From: Planctomycetota bacterium | GTDB taxonomy: Bacteria; Planctomycetota; UBA1135 | Reading direction: 5' to 3' | DNA: 64,000 nt | NCBI GenBank assembly: GCA_021776795.1 | Contig: JAJFFC010000015.1 | Coordinates: forward strand, 160,657 to 224,656 | Part shown: one piece after another, positions 1-9,189 of the stretch | Layout: the number at the start of each line of letters is the position of its first letter | Numbering within the stretch: position 1 is the stretch's first letter | Program-made: the position numbers and the translations under genes | The notes under the pieces: generated by a model | What the model saw: only the letters and a program-made list of their open reading frames with translations | What the model was told of the DNA's origin: nothing | Databases searched by the model: none

Positions 1-1347
1 ACGTCGACCAACTTGTTGGTGAGCGGCATCGCCACCGACCTGGGCTACGAACCGATTGGTATGTTCGACCTCAGCCCGGTTGGCGTCCCGATGATGATCT
101 TGGGCGTTTTGGTGGTTGCGGTTTTCGCACGCCAGCTCCTGCCTTCACGCGATAGCTTGTCCTCGATGTTGGCCGACGCCAACCACCGTGAATATGTGAC
201 CGAGCTGCAGATTGGTCCGCAATCACAACTCCGCGGCCGCACCTACAAAGAGGCCTTCACCGACGTCAACGCCGACCTTCTGTTCTTCGTCCGTGGCGAA
301 AAGATGGTGTGGCCGCCCTACTTCAATGAAACGATTGAAGTCGGTGATGTCGTCATGCTGCGTGGCTCCGTAGACTCGATGGCGGCGCTGCAAGATCAGC
401 TTGGGCTCAAGCTGTTCAATGAATCGCGCTTCGACCCCAAGACCATGCAGTTCTATGAGCTCGCGGTCTCGCCGCACTCGCCGATGGTCGGTCGCAAAGT
501 CAAAGACCTCCGCCTTTGGCGGGATTATGGCGCGATTACCGTGGCGGTGTTGCGCAACAACCAGCACATTCGCGAACGTGCGTCGGAGCAAATCCTGCAA
601 CCAGGAGACCTGTTGCTCGTGTGCGGTGACGACAAGTCCCAGCAAAGTCTGCGCGCTAGCACCGATTTCTATCTTCTTACGGGCGCGCACAATTGGGTGA
701 TGCTACGCGGCATGGCACGGCGCGCATTAACCATTGCCGTCGGCGTAATGGTGGCATTCTCGCTGCTGTCGGTCTATCACCTCGACCGCCTGATTCCCTT
801 CGCCGCTTTAGCCGGTGCCGCAACCATGATCGCTAGCGGTTGCCTCACTTCGCGCCGTGCTTATCGCGCGATTGACTGGCCGATTTTGCTATTCATGATT
901 GGCGCCATCGGGCTTGGCGAAGCCCTGCAGAACACCGGCGCCGCAGCCACCATTGCGCGTGGCTTGGTGCATGGCCTCGACGCCTTTGGGCCGATTGCTG
1001 CCCTAGCGGGCCTAACTGGCCTGACGGCGGTGCTTTCGAGCATGGTCTCGAACCAGGCGGTTGCGGTGTTGCTCACGCCGATTGCCATCAACGCCGCCAC
1101 CACAATTTCCGCGGCAGAAGGCTTTGGCGAGGTGCAAACCGGCGCCATGGTGCGTGCCTTCATTTTGGGCATTGCCCTCAGTGCCTCGATTTGTTTCGCT
1201 ACGCCAATCGGTCACCAATCCAACCTGATGGTCTACGGTCCCGGCGGCTACACCTGGCGCGACTTCCTGCGTGCAGGTTTGCCCCTGAGCATTTTGGCTT
1301 GGGTCTTCGTCACCGCCGGCGTGGTGTGGATGACCGGCGCGCTTTAA
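1..1347 (+). CDS. SLC13-family permease with TrkA-C domains, 5' end missing
   Basis: This is the C-terminal part of an inner-membrane anion/dicarboxylate-type transporter of the SLC13/CitM group. The frame is open to the first base: the residues TSTNLLVSG at the edge match the conserved loop that follows a helical hairpin in this family, so the gene begins upstream of the window. A linker with two TrkA-C-like domains follows (about residues 70-160 and 165-230). These beta-rich modules often bind small ligands or nucleotides in transport proteins. Hydrophobic segments fill the rest, with the second family hairpin around SSMVSNQAVAVLL. The substrate cannot be read from the sequence. Its stop overlaps by 4 nt the 3' end of the next gene on the opposite strand. 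Confidence 0.85.
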   Translation, partial: TSTNLLVSGIATDLGYEPIGMFDLSPVGVPMMILGVLVVAVFARQLLPSRDSLSSMLADANHREYVTELQIGPQSQLRGRTYKEAFTDVNADLLFFVRGEKMVWPPYFNETIEVGDVVMLRGSVDSMAALQDQLGLKLFNESRFDPKTMQFYELAVSPHSPMVGRKVKDLRLWRDYGAITVAVLRNNQHIRERASEQILQPGDLLLVCGDDKSQQSLRASTDFYLLTGAHNWVMLRGMARRALTIAVGVMVAFSLLSVYHLDRLIPFAALAGAATMIASGCLTSRRAYRAIDWPILLFMIGAIGLGEALQNTGAAATIARGLVHGLDAFGPIAALAGLTGLTAVLSSMVSNQAVAVLLTPIAINAATTISAAEGFGEVQTGAMVRAFILGIALSASICFATPIGHQSNLMVYGPGGYTWRDFLRAGLPLSILAWVFVTAGVVWMTGAL

Positions 1348-2396
1348 GCGCTGTCCGAGGGCGAATTTGCCCTGGCTCGTTGGATCATTTTCTTGACACT
1401 ATCTGAACAGGAAACTTCCCGGATGCTGATGTTTTGATTTTGATTTGCAAAGACCCGAAAAATCTGATCCGCGAATGCTTGGCCAATAGTTTCCACGCCG
1501 GAGAAGTCGAAAACGATAATTTGGAATTTACTTAATCCCGAAAGGACGCGCTTTGCTTGGGATCTTGAAACTAATTTGTCATTCCCAATCTCCGCCAATC
1601 GCATTGGAATCATTGTCTTCACAAAGGAGTAGTCATCTTCGGAAGAGAACTGATCAAACACCTCTTTTGTCGTTCTCGTGGAAGATTTTTCCAGGGTAAG
1701 GGAGACAAAGGTTCCGTCCGTATGCAAAGGAAGCATATCTGCGATGTCAAAATCGACTTCGGCATTGTGAGAAAAAGTAAGGCCACCAGATAGAATAAAA
1801 AACTGGTCAAACATGCGGGAGGTAAAGAAAATGCCCTCACCGGAATGCTCTAAAGGAGATGTTGTTAGCTTCCCCTTAGATAGTTCTAAGGCCGCGTGAC
1901 GAATGTCTTCCAGTTTAAGCGCGGCCGCGATCTTGTTGAAAATCCCGACGCCGTCGTCGAGGATTCTCATTTCGATTTCTTGCTTCCGATCAATGAAGGT
2001 GACGATGCAGAATTGACCCTCTGAATGATCGATGACATTGTTGAACATTTCTGTGAAGCCATGTTGCCAGATCTCATAAACGTTTTCTGGCAAGGATTCA
2101 AAATAGCTACTCAGGTTCTGACTCCAGACGACATCCTCAGCGGGATTTGCCTCAAGCTCAAATCCAAATCTTCTTTCACCCTCCTCATTCTCGGGGCGGA
2201 CATATTGCCTGGCCTGCGTTCTTCCTATTGGAATCAACTCCCCAGCCTTAACAAGAGCACGAATATGCCTGCTTACCGCTTGTCGGCTAATGCTGAACTT
2301 CTGGCTAATTCTGGCGGCTAACCCTGAGGGATTTTTCTGAGCTTCCTCGAGGATTTTAGTTCGGATTTCCTGCGACTTTTTGCGGGTGGGAGGCAC
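1344..2396 (-). CDS. HTH / GHKL-ATPase / DUF4325 (STAS-like) regulator
   Basis: This is probably a cytoplasmic regulatory protein of 350 aa. Residues about 10-70 form a winged-helix HTH (ISRQAVSRHIRALVKAGEL). Residues about 90-215 carry GHKL ATPase boxes: N-box EMFNNVIDHSEG, G1 ILDDGVGIF and G2 GEGIFFTSRM. Residues about 255-330 match the DUF4325/STAS-like fold. That combination resembles anti-sigma or partner-switch proteins, but no phosphoacceptor histidine is visible, so a sensor kinase is less likely. The chosen start is GTG at 2396; no in-frame ATG lies near it. The gene is visibly AT-richer than its neighbours and stands alone, which suggests acquisition by transfer. Two identical palindromes directly upstream may be its own operator. 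Confidence 0.75.
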   Translation of the reverse strand: MPPTRKKSQEIRTKILEEAQKNPSGLAARISQKFSISRQAVSRHIRALVKAGELIPIGRTQARQYVRPENEEGERRFGFELEANPAEDVVWSQNLSSYFESLPENVYEIWQHGFTEMFNNVIDHSEGQFCIVTFIDRKQEIEMRILDDGVGIFNKIAAALKLEDIRHAALELSKGKLTTSPLEHSGEGIFFTSRMFDQFFILSGGLTFSHNAEVDFDIADMLPLHTDGTFVSLTLEKSSTRTTKEVFDQFSSEDDYSFVKTMIPMRLAEIGNDKLVSRSQAKRVLSGLSKFQIIVFDFSGVETIGQAFADQIFRVFANQNQNISIREVSCSDSVKKMIQRARANSPSDSA

Positions 2397-2403
2397 AGAT
2401 GCA

Positions 2404-2434
2404 TTGTCAACAAAAACTCCAGAATTGTCAACAA
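2404..2434. promoter_or_regulatory. Twin palindromes, candidate operator of the HTH/DUF4325 gene
   Basis: The 10-bp sequence TTGTCAACAA occurs twice, at 2404-2413 and 2425-2434. Start-to-start spacing is 21 bp, close to two helical turns. Each copy has inverted TTGT/ACAA arms. The pair lies 8-38 bp before the GTG start at 2396. Autoregulation by the HTH domain is an inference. Confidence 0.5.
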
Positions 2435-2486
2435 AAAATTGCTGAGGCCGAAGCCCCAGCAGCGAAGTCCTCCCAAAGGAGTGACC

Positions 2487-3758
2487 CTAGTGCAACAAGG
2501 TCATCACTTGGGTTTGACCAAAATAGGTCGATTGCGCGAACCAGTCTTGCGGTACGCCAATCAAAAACTCATCGCGGCCATCGTTGTTGGTGTCGCCGAT
2601 GCTGCCAAGAGTAAGAACCAGACCTTGCGGGGTCGGGCTGGACAAGCGAGCCATTTCGTGGCCGTCTTGACCAGAGATGATGATCACCGTCGGGCGCACT
2701 TGCCAAGACTGACTCAGTGGCGTGGCAATTAAACCAATGTCCTGGAATCCGTCTCCGTTGACATCGCCAATGGCCTCTGAGCGACGACCGAAATCTTCGA
2801 GATGACCGTCGGAATGGGTCATCAACAAGCTGCCGTCGACGCCAGAGAAGATCTTGGCGACGCCATCGACCCATTGCAGCCCGGAGCTTCCGTAGCGATA
2901 ACCAGTGGCAAGGAAGTCATCGTGACCATCTTGGTTAAAGTCACCGGTCACGGCAAGGTCGGATATGCTCATGCCCAATTCCGCGCGCTTGAGGTGATAC
3001 AGGATTTCACCACTGGCGCCACTCACTGCGGTTAAACCGTGGTTGTCCAAAGAAGGAATGCCAATCAGCAAATCTGGAGTGCCGTCGGCGTTGAGGTCGC
3101 CAGGGCCAATCATGATTTCCCCAACATTGTCGAAGGCCGCGCGGCCAACGATTTCATGCATAGGCAGAGCAGTGGTGCCGTTGTAGACAATGGCGAGCCC
3201 AGTATTGGTGTGGCCATCGCGCGTTTCGGCGGGGAAGCCCAATACAAACTCAGGAAAGCTATCGCCATTGATGTCGCCGATGATGGTGGCCTCCATGCCG
3301 ACTTGCCCGTTGGTGTTGCTGACCAATTCGACCAAGCGAATGCCGGTGGCTGCCGAAAAGATATAGGCAGGAACATGACCACCAGCGCCAACCAGAAGGT
3401 CGCCATGACCGTCATGATCAAAGTCGCCGATGACATCGAGCGTCAGGCCGAGCAAAGAGTCGACGCCAACGACGCCGTCGAGGTGATACAGAACTTGGCG
3501 AGTGGCGCCGGAGTACACCGTGACCCGGCCACTGCCGAGGCCATGCCCCGAGTTGTAGCCGGGGCTGCCGACGGCAAATTCAGAAGCGCCATCAAAGTTG
3601 AGGTCGCCAAGAGTGGCAAAGGTCTCGCCGAAACGGGAACCGGCGTCTCCGCCAATCATTTGGTCCAAGCTCGCAAAGCGCGGCGTCTGCGCCGATAGTG
3701 TGGGCGCACTCAGGGCGGCGATGCCCAAGGCCATGGTGAGGGTGTGAAATGCGTTCAT
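2487..3758 (-). CDS. Secreted seven-FG-GAP repeat protein
   Basis: This is an exported protein of 423 aa. A signal peptide covers about residues 1-23 (hydrophobic stretch ending ALSAPTLSA). It is followed by seven FG-GAP units with calcium-loop signatures such as GDLNFDGASEF, GDFDHDGHGDL, GDINGDSFPEF, GDLNADGTPDL, GDFNQDGHDDF, GDVNGDGFQDI and GDTNNDGRDEF. Seven units would close one integrin-alpha-like beta-propeller. No additional domain or anchor is seen, so it is probably periplasmic or released. It stands alone, with the kinase gene upstream on the same strand about 70 bp away. Ligand and role are unknown. Confidence 0.85.
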   Translation of the reverse strand: MNAFHTLTMALGIAALSAPTLSAQTPRFASLDQMIGGDAGSRFGETFATLGDLNFDGASEFAVGSPGYNSGHGLGSGRVTVYSGATRQVLYHLDGVVGVDSLLGLTLDVIGDFDHDGHGDLLVGAGGHVPAYIFSAATGIRLVELVSNTNGQVGMEATIIGDINGDSFPEFVLGFPAETRDGHTNTGLAIVYNGTTALPMHEIVGRAAFDNVGEIMIGPGDLNADGTPDLLIGIPSLDNHGLTAVSGASGEILYHLKRAELGMSISDLAVTGDFNQDGHDDFLATGYRYGSSGLQWVDGVAKIFSGVDGSLLMTHSDGHLEDFGRRSEAIGDVNGDGFQDIGLIATPLSQSWQVRPTVIIISGQDGHEMARLSSPTPQGLVLTLGSIGDTNNDGRDEFLIGVPQDWFAQSTYFGQTQVMTLLH

Positions 3759-3827
3759 GCTGGTACTAGGCGGGGGGAGGCCGCGATTGGACGCGGGACT
3801 CCCAATTTATGGCAAAAAACCGTGCCT

Positions 3828-6248
3828 CTACTGCGCAATCTCGAGCTTTAGCGCGGCAATGCGCTCGCGGCAGACCTTCAGCGGGGTGCTGACGTAGTCT
3901 CCACCGCTTAGGGAAGCCTCGGCCAATTCATAAAATGCCAAGGCGGCAGCAGGCTCCCCGGCCGCCTCTTCATTGCGCGCCTCCGCCATCCACAGGTGCG
4001 CCTTGGTGCCGTGGCCGTCATCTGTTTGGCCCTGAAGCAGAGATTCAGCGCGTTGAAAATGCTGACGCGCCGCCGCATAGTTTCCGCTGGCACTCACCAC
4101 CTGGGCGAGAGAGGTCAATGGCTCGAACAAGATCGGGTGGTCGGGTCCGACTCGAGCTTCCAACAATGACAGGGCCTCTTGGTAATGGTCTTGCGCGACA
4201 TCCATCTCTTTATCGGCCTCGGCAAAGCCGCCTATGGCAACCAGTGCGCTTGCCAAAGAAGCATGGTGACCACCACCGGTGCGGCGCAAAATCTCGGCCG
4301 CGCGGTGCAAGCGCTGGCGGAGCCTGGTGAGTGTTTCTGCATCGGCGCCTTGCCAATGTCGAAACTGTTCCCAAGTCGACAAGTCGACCAAGCTTTGGGC
4401 AACATCGGGGTGAGACTCTCCTAAGAGTTCACTGCGCAGGTTGAGTGCCGCGCGCAAAGGCGCCTCGGCTTCCGTGATACCTCCGGAGTGAAAGAGGGTC
4501 CACCCCAGTTCGCGCTGGACATCGGCCAAATCGAGGTGCTTCCCCGTGGGGTAGCGCTGCTCAGCTTCCGCCAGCAGTTCCGTGGCGAGTTCCTTGGATT
4601 CCCTTAGTTTGCCGGCTTTGCGTAACCACGAAGTCTGCCACAGCTTAGTGAGCCAAATGCCATATTCATCTTGCTCCTGTTCGAGCCATTTCCGATGTTG
4701 ATCGAGTGATTGGATGGCGAGCTCGGGTTCGCCTTGTGCGCCCAAGTACGAAGCCTCAAGCCGGGCTTGGCGGTTTGCAAACTTGGTCGACCAAGTTCCG
4801 CTCTCCATCAGTTCTTGAACTGCAGCTAGAGCGGCGCCCGCCCCCAAGTAGTCTGCGGTGTTAGTCTTGGCGTCCAGATCCAAAAGGAGAAAGTCTGCCT
4901 CTTGCTGGGGCGAAGACCAGGAGATGGCCAAGGCGCTGGCCAACTGTAAATTGTCACGTGCACCGATGGGGTGACCGTGTTGCAACTGGACATGAGCCAA
5001 AGCCATACGCACCTCACGCTCTAGTTCCGGCTCAGCGTGGAAGCGTTCGCCAACGGTGGTCGAGGCTTCCTGCAGGACTTCGCTCATGGTCGCCATGCTG
5101 CCTTTCAGGCTGGGGTCGAGCAGGGGCAAAACATCTTCGGTGACATAGGCGAGAGCTTCTCGGGCAAGGTTCTTCTCGGCGCGCAGATTTTGCGCTTGAT
5201 CCCAGGCGTACCAGGAGAAACCGAGCACGGCAACCAGCAAGGCCACGCTCAGAGTGCTCACCAATGGGTTGCGCCTCATGGCTTTGCTCAAGAGATAGAG
5301 CGAGTGCGGTGCACGCGCCAAGACTGGGCGACCTTCTTGGAAGCGACGCAAGTCGTCGGCCATGGCCACCGCCGATGGATAGCGACGTTCGCGGTCGCGG
5401 TCGATGGCACGGTGGACGATCATGGCCACGTCACGCGGCACATCCGGCGCGAGCTTTTGCAAATCGCGCGGAGTCTGTTCCTGCATCGCGCGAATCGCGG
5501 AAACCAAGGAGCCGCCTAACTCATAAGGTTGCTGGCCGGACAATAACTCAAAGGCAAGCACGCCAATGGCGTAGATGTCATCGCGCGTGTCTGCTTCGGA
5601 TTCTGGATGCAGTAAGCGCTCAGGAGGCACATAACCTGGCGAACCCAAAAACTCTTCGGTGCGGGTGAGGTCCACCTGCCCACTTTGCACTTCTTGCAGC
5701 ACCTTGGCGATGCCAAAGTCCAATACATGCAAGACATCGGCGTGGCCGACGAGCAAGTTCGACGGCTTTAAGTCACGGTGGATGACCCCACGCTGATGTG
5801 CATGTTGCATGGCGCTGCACAAATCCAGCAGGAGTTGCACAATCTCTGCCGCAGGTCGTGCTGGCTGTTCCTTTGGTCGCGCCCAATGCAGCGGCGAGAT
5901 GCCATCGATCCAATCCATGACCAAGATGGGTTGGCGCTCGATGAACTCGAGCTTCCGCAAACGCACAATCCCAGGATGGTCCAGGCGCGCAGCGATTTCC
6001 ATCTCGCGTTCCAAACGCAAACGCCCACGAGTGCCGGTGAGGGTGCCCGCAAGCAAACGCTTGATTGCGACCACGCGGCCGTCGGGAGCTTCGGCCTTCA
6101 ACACCACACCTTGTCCACCGCGTGAGATTTCGCCCAAGATGCGGTAGTCACCAATCTGATCCCAGTTGCCCGGCGCCAAAGCTTCTCGCGCTTGCGCAAG
6201 CCAAGCTTCGTCATCGAGGTCCTGATGGAGGGGCGTTGGCCGATTCAT
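3828..6248 (-). CDS. Membrane Ser/Thr protein kinase with TPR-like C-terminal region
   Basis: This is a PknB-like kinase of 806 aa with a single membrane span. The kinase domain covers about residues 35-300: glycine loop GEISRGGQGVV (39-49), K63, HRDLKPSN with catalytic D159, and DFG at 177-179. The membrane helix is at about 325-345. The remainder is a long helical, TPR-like region, presumably extracytoplasmic and sensing or binding. The open frame extends 34 codons further upstream, but ATG at 6248 is preferred. It overlaps the stop of the sigma factor gene in the arrangement TAATG, which implies translational coupling. Pairing with an ECF sigma factor is a known planctomycete pattern; the kinase may control that sigma factor. 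Confidence 0.9.
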   Translation of the reverse strand: MNRPTPLHQDLDDEAWLAQAREALAPGNWDQIGDYRILGEISRGGQGVVLKAEAPDGRVVAIKRLLAGTLTGTRGRLRLEREMEIAARLDHPGIVRLRKLEFIERQPILVMDWIDGISPLHWARPKEQPARPAAEIVQLLLDLCSAMQHAHQRGVIHRDLKPSNLLVGHADVLHVLDFGIAKVLQEVQSGQVDLTRTEEFLGSPGYVPPERLLHPESEADTRDDIYAIGVLAFELLSGQQPYELGGSLVSAIRAMQEQTPRDLQKLAPDVPRDVAMIVHRAIDRDRERRYPSAVAMADDLRRFQEGRPVLARAPHSLYLLSKAMRRNPLVSTLSVALLVAVLGFSWYAWDQAQNLRAEKNLAREALAYVTEDVLPLLDPSLKGSMATMSEVLQEASTTVGERFHAEPELEREVRMALAHVQLQHGHPIGARDNLQLASALAISWSSPQQEADFLLLDLDAKTNTADYLGAGAALAAVQELMESGTWSTKFANRQARLEASYLGAQGEPELAIQSLDQHRKWLEQEQDEYGIWLTKLWQTSWLRKAGKLRESKELATELLAEAEQRYPTGKHLDLADVQRELGWTLFHSGGITEAEAPLRAALNLRSELLGESHPDVAQSLVDLSTWEQFRHWQGADAETLTRLRQRLHRAAEILRRTGGGHHASLASALVAIGGFAEADKEMDVAQDHYQEALSLLEARVGPDHPILFEPLTSLAQVVSASGNYAAARQHFQRAESLLQGQTDDGHGTKAHLWMAEARNEEAAGEPAAALAFYELAEASLSGGDYVSTPLKVCRERIAALKLEIAQ

Positions 6249-6844
6249 TAGCGCTGGTCCTCTTGCTCGATTTGCGCCACCGTGAGTTCTTCCAGGCGCT
6301 GGCGAATGCGTTGGCGCACTTTGTACACCGCATCTGGATTCATGCCACATTCCGCGGCGACGGCGGCCACCGGCGCGCCATCGAGCAAGCGTTCAAAGAC
6401 GTGCACGCTTTTCGGCCCAAAGGTCTGCCGCACCTCCGTCATGGCCAAGCGGAAATGATGGCGCACCCACTCCTGCTCCCAAAGTTCATCGGTCGCTTCG
6501 CTATCCGGATGCTTCAATTGCGCTCCCATGTCGGTGTCTAGTCGCTGTCCGGCCGGATTTGGACGCGCGAATTGCTGTGCGATGGCATTTTGCACCATCC
6601 GCGCCAGATAATTGCGAAAGCGCCCACGCTCGGGCCGGTACGAAAAGCTGCCTTGGGCCGCCTTGCTCAGGTTGAGCATGACCTGCTGGCGGATGTCATC
6701 GGCGTCGGACCACTGCAAGCCACGGCGCCGGCAATAACCCAAGATCAAGTCTCGGTAGAGCAGTTCAAACTCACGCCAGGCCTCGGCGTCTGCGGGGTCG
6801 CGCAGGCGCAGGAGTAGAGAGGGGCGAGTGGGGTTTGGGTCCAT
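6248..6844 (-). CDS. ECF-type RNA polymerase sigma factor
   Basis: This protein of 198 aa has sigma-70 region 2 at about residues 20-100 (AWREFELLYRDLILGYCRRR, then DADDIRQQVMLNL) and region 4 at about 130-185, with the HTH around AAECGMNPDAVYKVRQRIRQ. The length is normal for an ECF factor. Its stop codon shares a base with the start codon of the downstream Ser/Thr kinase, so the two are almost certainly co-translated. No anti-sigma gene lies beside it, so activity is probably controlled by the kinase. That is an inference from family precedent, not something the sequence proves. Confidence 0.88.
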   Translation of the reverse strand: MDPNPTRPSLLLRLRDPADAEAWREFELLYRDLILGYCRRRGLQWSDADDIRQQVMLNLSKAAQGSFSYRPERGRFRNYLARMVQNAIAQQFARPNPAGQRLDTDMGAQLKHPDSEATDELWEQEWVRHHFRLAMTEVRQTFGPKSVHVFERLLDGAPVAAVAAECGMNPDAVYKVRQRIRQRLEELTVAQIEQEDQR

Positions 6845-6872
6845 TTGTGAGACCCAAATAGGCTAGCAGCCC

Positions 6873-7526
6873 TTACTCGCCAACACTCATGTCGTCGGGG
6901 CGGCCTTCTTGCATCCATTGGAAGAAGGCGGCTTCTACCGCGTGTGCGCGGCGGTCGACGACGTTGTTGCCCATCCAACCCGAAGAGGGGTTGAGACCAA
7001 GCAAGTCATAGTTGAGCCAATAATCCAACTCACCGCGCGCTTGGATTTCGCGCATGGTGGTGGCTTGGCGCAACAGCACTGCGGCCATCTGCTCTGGAGT
7101 GAGACGCAGGAACGCGGCATCGGCCGAGTCGGAACCGGTAGAAGCCGAACCGGTGGTGCGCGCCGACAAGAAGCCATGCTCGGTGGGGTGCACGCCGTCG
7201 CCGAAGATTAGGCGCGGGTCGCCCCAACCAGCGGTTTCAATGCGCAGTTCTTCAATGCCCTCGTTTTCGAGGTGCAGGAGCACATCATTGAGGCCGAGCG
7301 AAAAGCTTGCGCTTTCGGCGGGGAAGCCGCGCGCGAAACGGGAGCGTGCCAGGAACTCATTGGCCAGGTCCACACCCTGTTCCAGGTTGGCATAAGCCGT
7401 ACGCTCGATGGTGCCGGCATCGGCTTCGCGGAGCTCCACCAAACGCACCGGCTCCGCTGAGCAAGAGGCGAGGCCGAGGGCTGCGGAAAGGGGCAGGAGG
7501 CAAAGGAGGTGGGTCCGGAAACGCAT
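6873..7526 (-). CDS. Putative lipoprotein of unknown function
   Basis: The chosen start is the ATG at 7526, because it gives a classical lipoprotein signal: MRFRTHLLCLLPLSAALG followed by lipobox LASC with the lipidated cysteine at about residue 21. The open frame runs 59 codons further upstream but that part is arginine-rich, has no signal character and overlaps the divergent gene. The mature part, about 195 aa, is soluble-looking and contains no catalytic motif I can name. It ends 29 bp before the sigma factor gene and faces the same way, so it could be the first gene of that operon. The function is unknown. Confidence 0.65.
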   Translation of the reverse strand: MRFRTHLLCLLPLSAALGLASCSAEPVRLVELREADAGTIERTAYANLEQGVDLANEFLARSRFARGFPAESASFSLGLNDVLLHLENEGIEELRIETAGWGDPRLIFGDGVHPTEHGFLSARTTGSASTGSDSADAAFLRLTPEQMAAVLLRQATTMREIQARGELDYWLNYDLLGLNPSSGWMGNNVVDRRAHAVEAAFFQWMQEGRPDDMSVGE

Positions 7527-7693
7527 GGCGCAGCGACATTCTCGCCCTTTTCCGGCCGGACAGCAAGGGCTGAGCGAGTTTGCTGGAGTTTTCCCGATTT
7601 TCGTGCGACCATGCCCTAGGAATGGGGTTCCATCCGAGTCCTCGCTCCCGCGTGGATGCGTAGGCGCATTTCGCCAACCCCCCTGGCCCAGCC

Positions 7694-8476
7694 ATGAAAC
7701 CACTCACCCAAACCCTAATGATGTTCGTCGTCGGCCTCCTCGGAGGCGTTGTCGGTGCGCTCGTCATTTCGCCCGCCCCCTCCTCCGAGCCCAATACCTT
7801 GACAGAGGCCTCAGCTGGCGCTTCTGTAGAAAAGCAACTGGAGCAAATCCAGGAGCAGCTCGACGGACTCTCTCGCTCCGTGGATTTACACGGCAGCACG
7901 CTGAGCCAGCTCGAGGATTCCCAAGAGAATATTGCTCGGGAAATGTCCGAGAGCCTAGCCAAGGGCGTATTGCCCGACGGCACCCCGCTGCAGGTGCCGC
8001 TAAATATGGGCGATATGCCTGCCGGCCCCGGCTTTGATTCGATGGTGGCCGCGGTGATTGAGCAGCGCGACGAAGAAGAGGCTGCCGCTCGCGATGAGCG
8101 TCGCAAAGAGGCGCAAGCCAAGCAAATCGAGGAGCGCAGCAAGCGCTTGGCCGAAGAGCTTGGTCTCGATGCCGTGCAGACCGATCAGTTGGCGCAGGTC
8201 ATGACCGAAACCAACGACGCCCGCAACACCTTCTTCCAAGAGATGCGCGAAAACGGCACTTGGGATCGCGACGCGATTCGCGAAGGCATGGACAAGTTGC
8301 GTGTCGACGAGAGCGCCAAGCTCGACGACTTCCTCACCCCGACCCAGCTAGAGCAGTACAGCGAGCAGTCCAACACCTTTGGTGGTTTTGGCGGCGGTCG
8401 CCGCGGCGGCAATACCGGGGGTGGCAACAACAACGGCGGCGGCGGCAACAATGGTGGCCGCACCGGAGGCTTCTAG
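7694..8476 (+). CDS. Membrane-anchored coiled-coil protein with Gly/Asn-rich tail
   Basis: A protein of 260 aa that I do not recognise as a named family. Residues about 8-28 form one hydrophobic helix (anchor or uncleaved signal). Residues about 45-85 look like a coiled coil (VEKQLEQIQEQLDGLSRSVD). The middle, about 115-215, is a charged helical region ending in LTPTQLEQY, reminiscent of the LTxxQ repeats of the periplasmic CpxP/Spy chaperones. The last 35 residues are almost only Gly, Asn and Arg. It is divergent from the lipoprotein gene with a shared 167-bp upstream region. An envelope-stress or assembly role is possible but only inferred. Confidence 0.7.
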   Translation: MKPLTQTLMMFVVGLLGGVVGALVISPAPSSEPNTLTEASAGASVEKQLEQIQEQLDGLSRSVDLHGSTLSQLEDSQENIAREMSESLAKGVLPDGTPLQVPLNMGDMPAGPGFDSMVAAVIEQRDEEEAAARDERRKEAQAKQIEERSKRLAEELGLDAVQTDQLAQVMTETNDARNTFFQEMRENGTWDRDAIREGMDKLRVDESAKLDDFLTPTQLEQYSEQSNTFGGFGGGRRGGNTGGGNNNGGGGNNGGRTGGF

Positions 8477-8492
8477 CCCCGGTTTAGTGCGT

Positions 8493-8519
8493 GGGCCGCA
8501 AGCTTATTTCTTGCGGTCC
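8493..8519. terminator. Hairpin between convergent genes
   Basis: The arms 8493-8502 and 8510-8519 pair over 10 bp with one G-T wobble (core CCGCAAG / CTTGCGG) around a 7-nt loop. The hairpin lies where the 7694 and 8504 genes converge and overlaps the last codons of the latter. There is no long T run, so the termination efficiency is uncertain. Confidence 0.45.
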
Positions 8520-9040
8520 ATGTGGATCCACATGACTTCAGTTTCTGGCCCCGCTGGGTCGAGCATGACCATGGTGTAACTGAAGTGGTCGCCATCTAAA
8601 TGGGTGATGTGGCGAAAGTCCAACATGGTTTCGGGGTCTTCGAAGGATGGACCACGGCTCTCGGTGGTCAGCGTGTTCGAGGCCGGGTCCCAGCTGCCGA
8701 CCATTTTCATGGCCTCTTCGCTCATGCTGTCGGTCCAGGTTTCATGGACCTTGCCACTGGCTTCGTCCCAGGAGCTGACGGCGTGTCCGGTAAAGCTGCC
8801 GGCAAAGTTGGATTGGAAATCCCAAACGACGGTGTCGCCGTCCTGCTTTACTTCATAGGTCGCGGTGAAGGGCTCCTCATTGCCCATTACTTCTTGCGTG
8901 CCTTCCCAGCTGCCGACAAAGGGCTTCATGAAATCGAGGCCGGAAGTTTCTGCAGCTTTTTCCTCGCCGCTGCAGGATAGAGCCAGGAAGGAAACCGCCA
9001 CCAGGGGGCATAGGAGCTTGGCTGTCAGGGAGTTACGCAT
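8504..9040 (-). CDS. DUF1579-like lipoprotein
   Basis: This predicted lipoprotein of 178 aa has a signal peptide with lipobox LALSC, the cysteine at about residue 23. The mature part follows the DUF1579 pattern: it opens with FVGSWEGTQEV, has alternating beta strands with conserved aromatic and acidic residues, and ends with a strand around EVMWIHMDRKK. Such proteins probably form a lipocalin-like beta barrel. No ligand is established for the family. It is convergent with the Gly/Asn-rich protein gene and appears to be a single transcription unit. Confidence 0.75.
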   Translation of the reverse strand: MRNSLTAKLLCPLVAVSFLALSCSGEEKAAETSGLDFMKPFVGSWEGTQEVMGNEEPFTATYEVKQDGDTVVWDFQSNFAGSFTGHAVSSWDEASGKVHETWTDSMSEEAMKMVGSWDPASNTLTTESRGPSFEDPETMLDFRHITHLDGDHFSYTMVMLDPAGPETEVMWIHMDRKK

Positions 9041-9153
9041 GACAACCAGATTAACGACGCGGGCGAAATGTGGTGGTCTGGTAGCACTGGAATGGGATTC
9101 GCGGTTGGCTCAACGATGTGTTTCCTGCCTCTATTGCCCATTGTGTAGGATGA

Positions 9154-9167
9154 AAACCTACAGGTTT
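9154..9167. promoter_or_regulatory. Perfect inverted repeat upstream of the 9190 gene
   Basis: AAACCT and AGGTTT flank a 2-bp centre, giving a perfect 14-bp dyad that ends 22 bp before the start at 9190. It could be an operator. No clear -35/-10 pair was identified around it. Confidence 0.3.
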
Positions 9168-9189
9168 AGCTGAGAAGCTTTCCATACTG

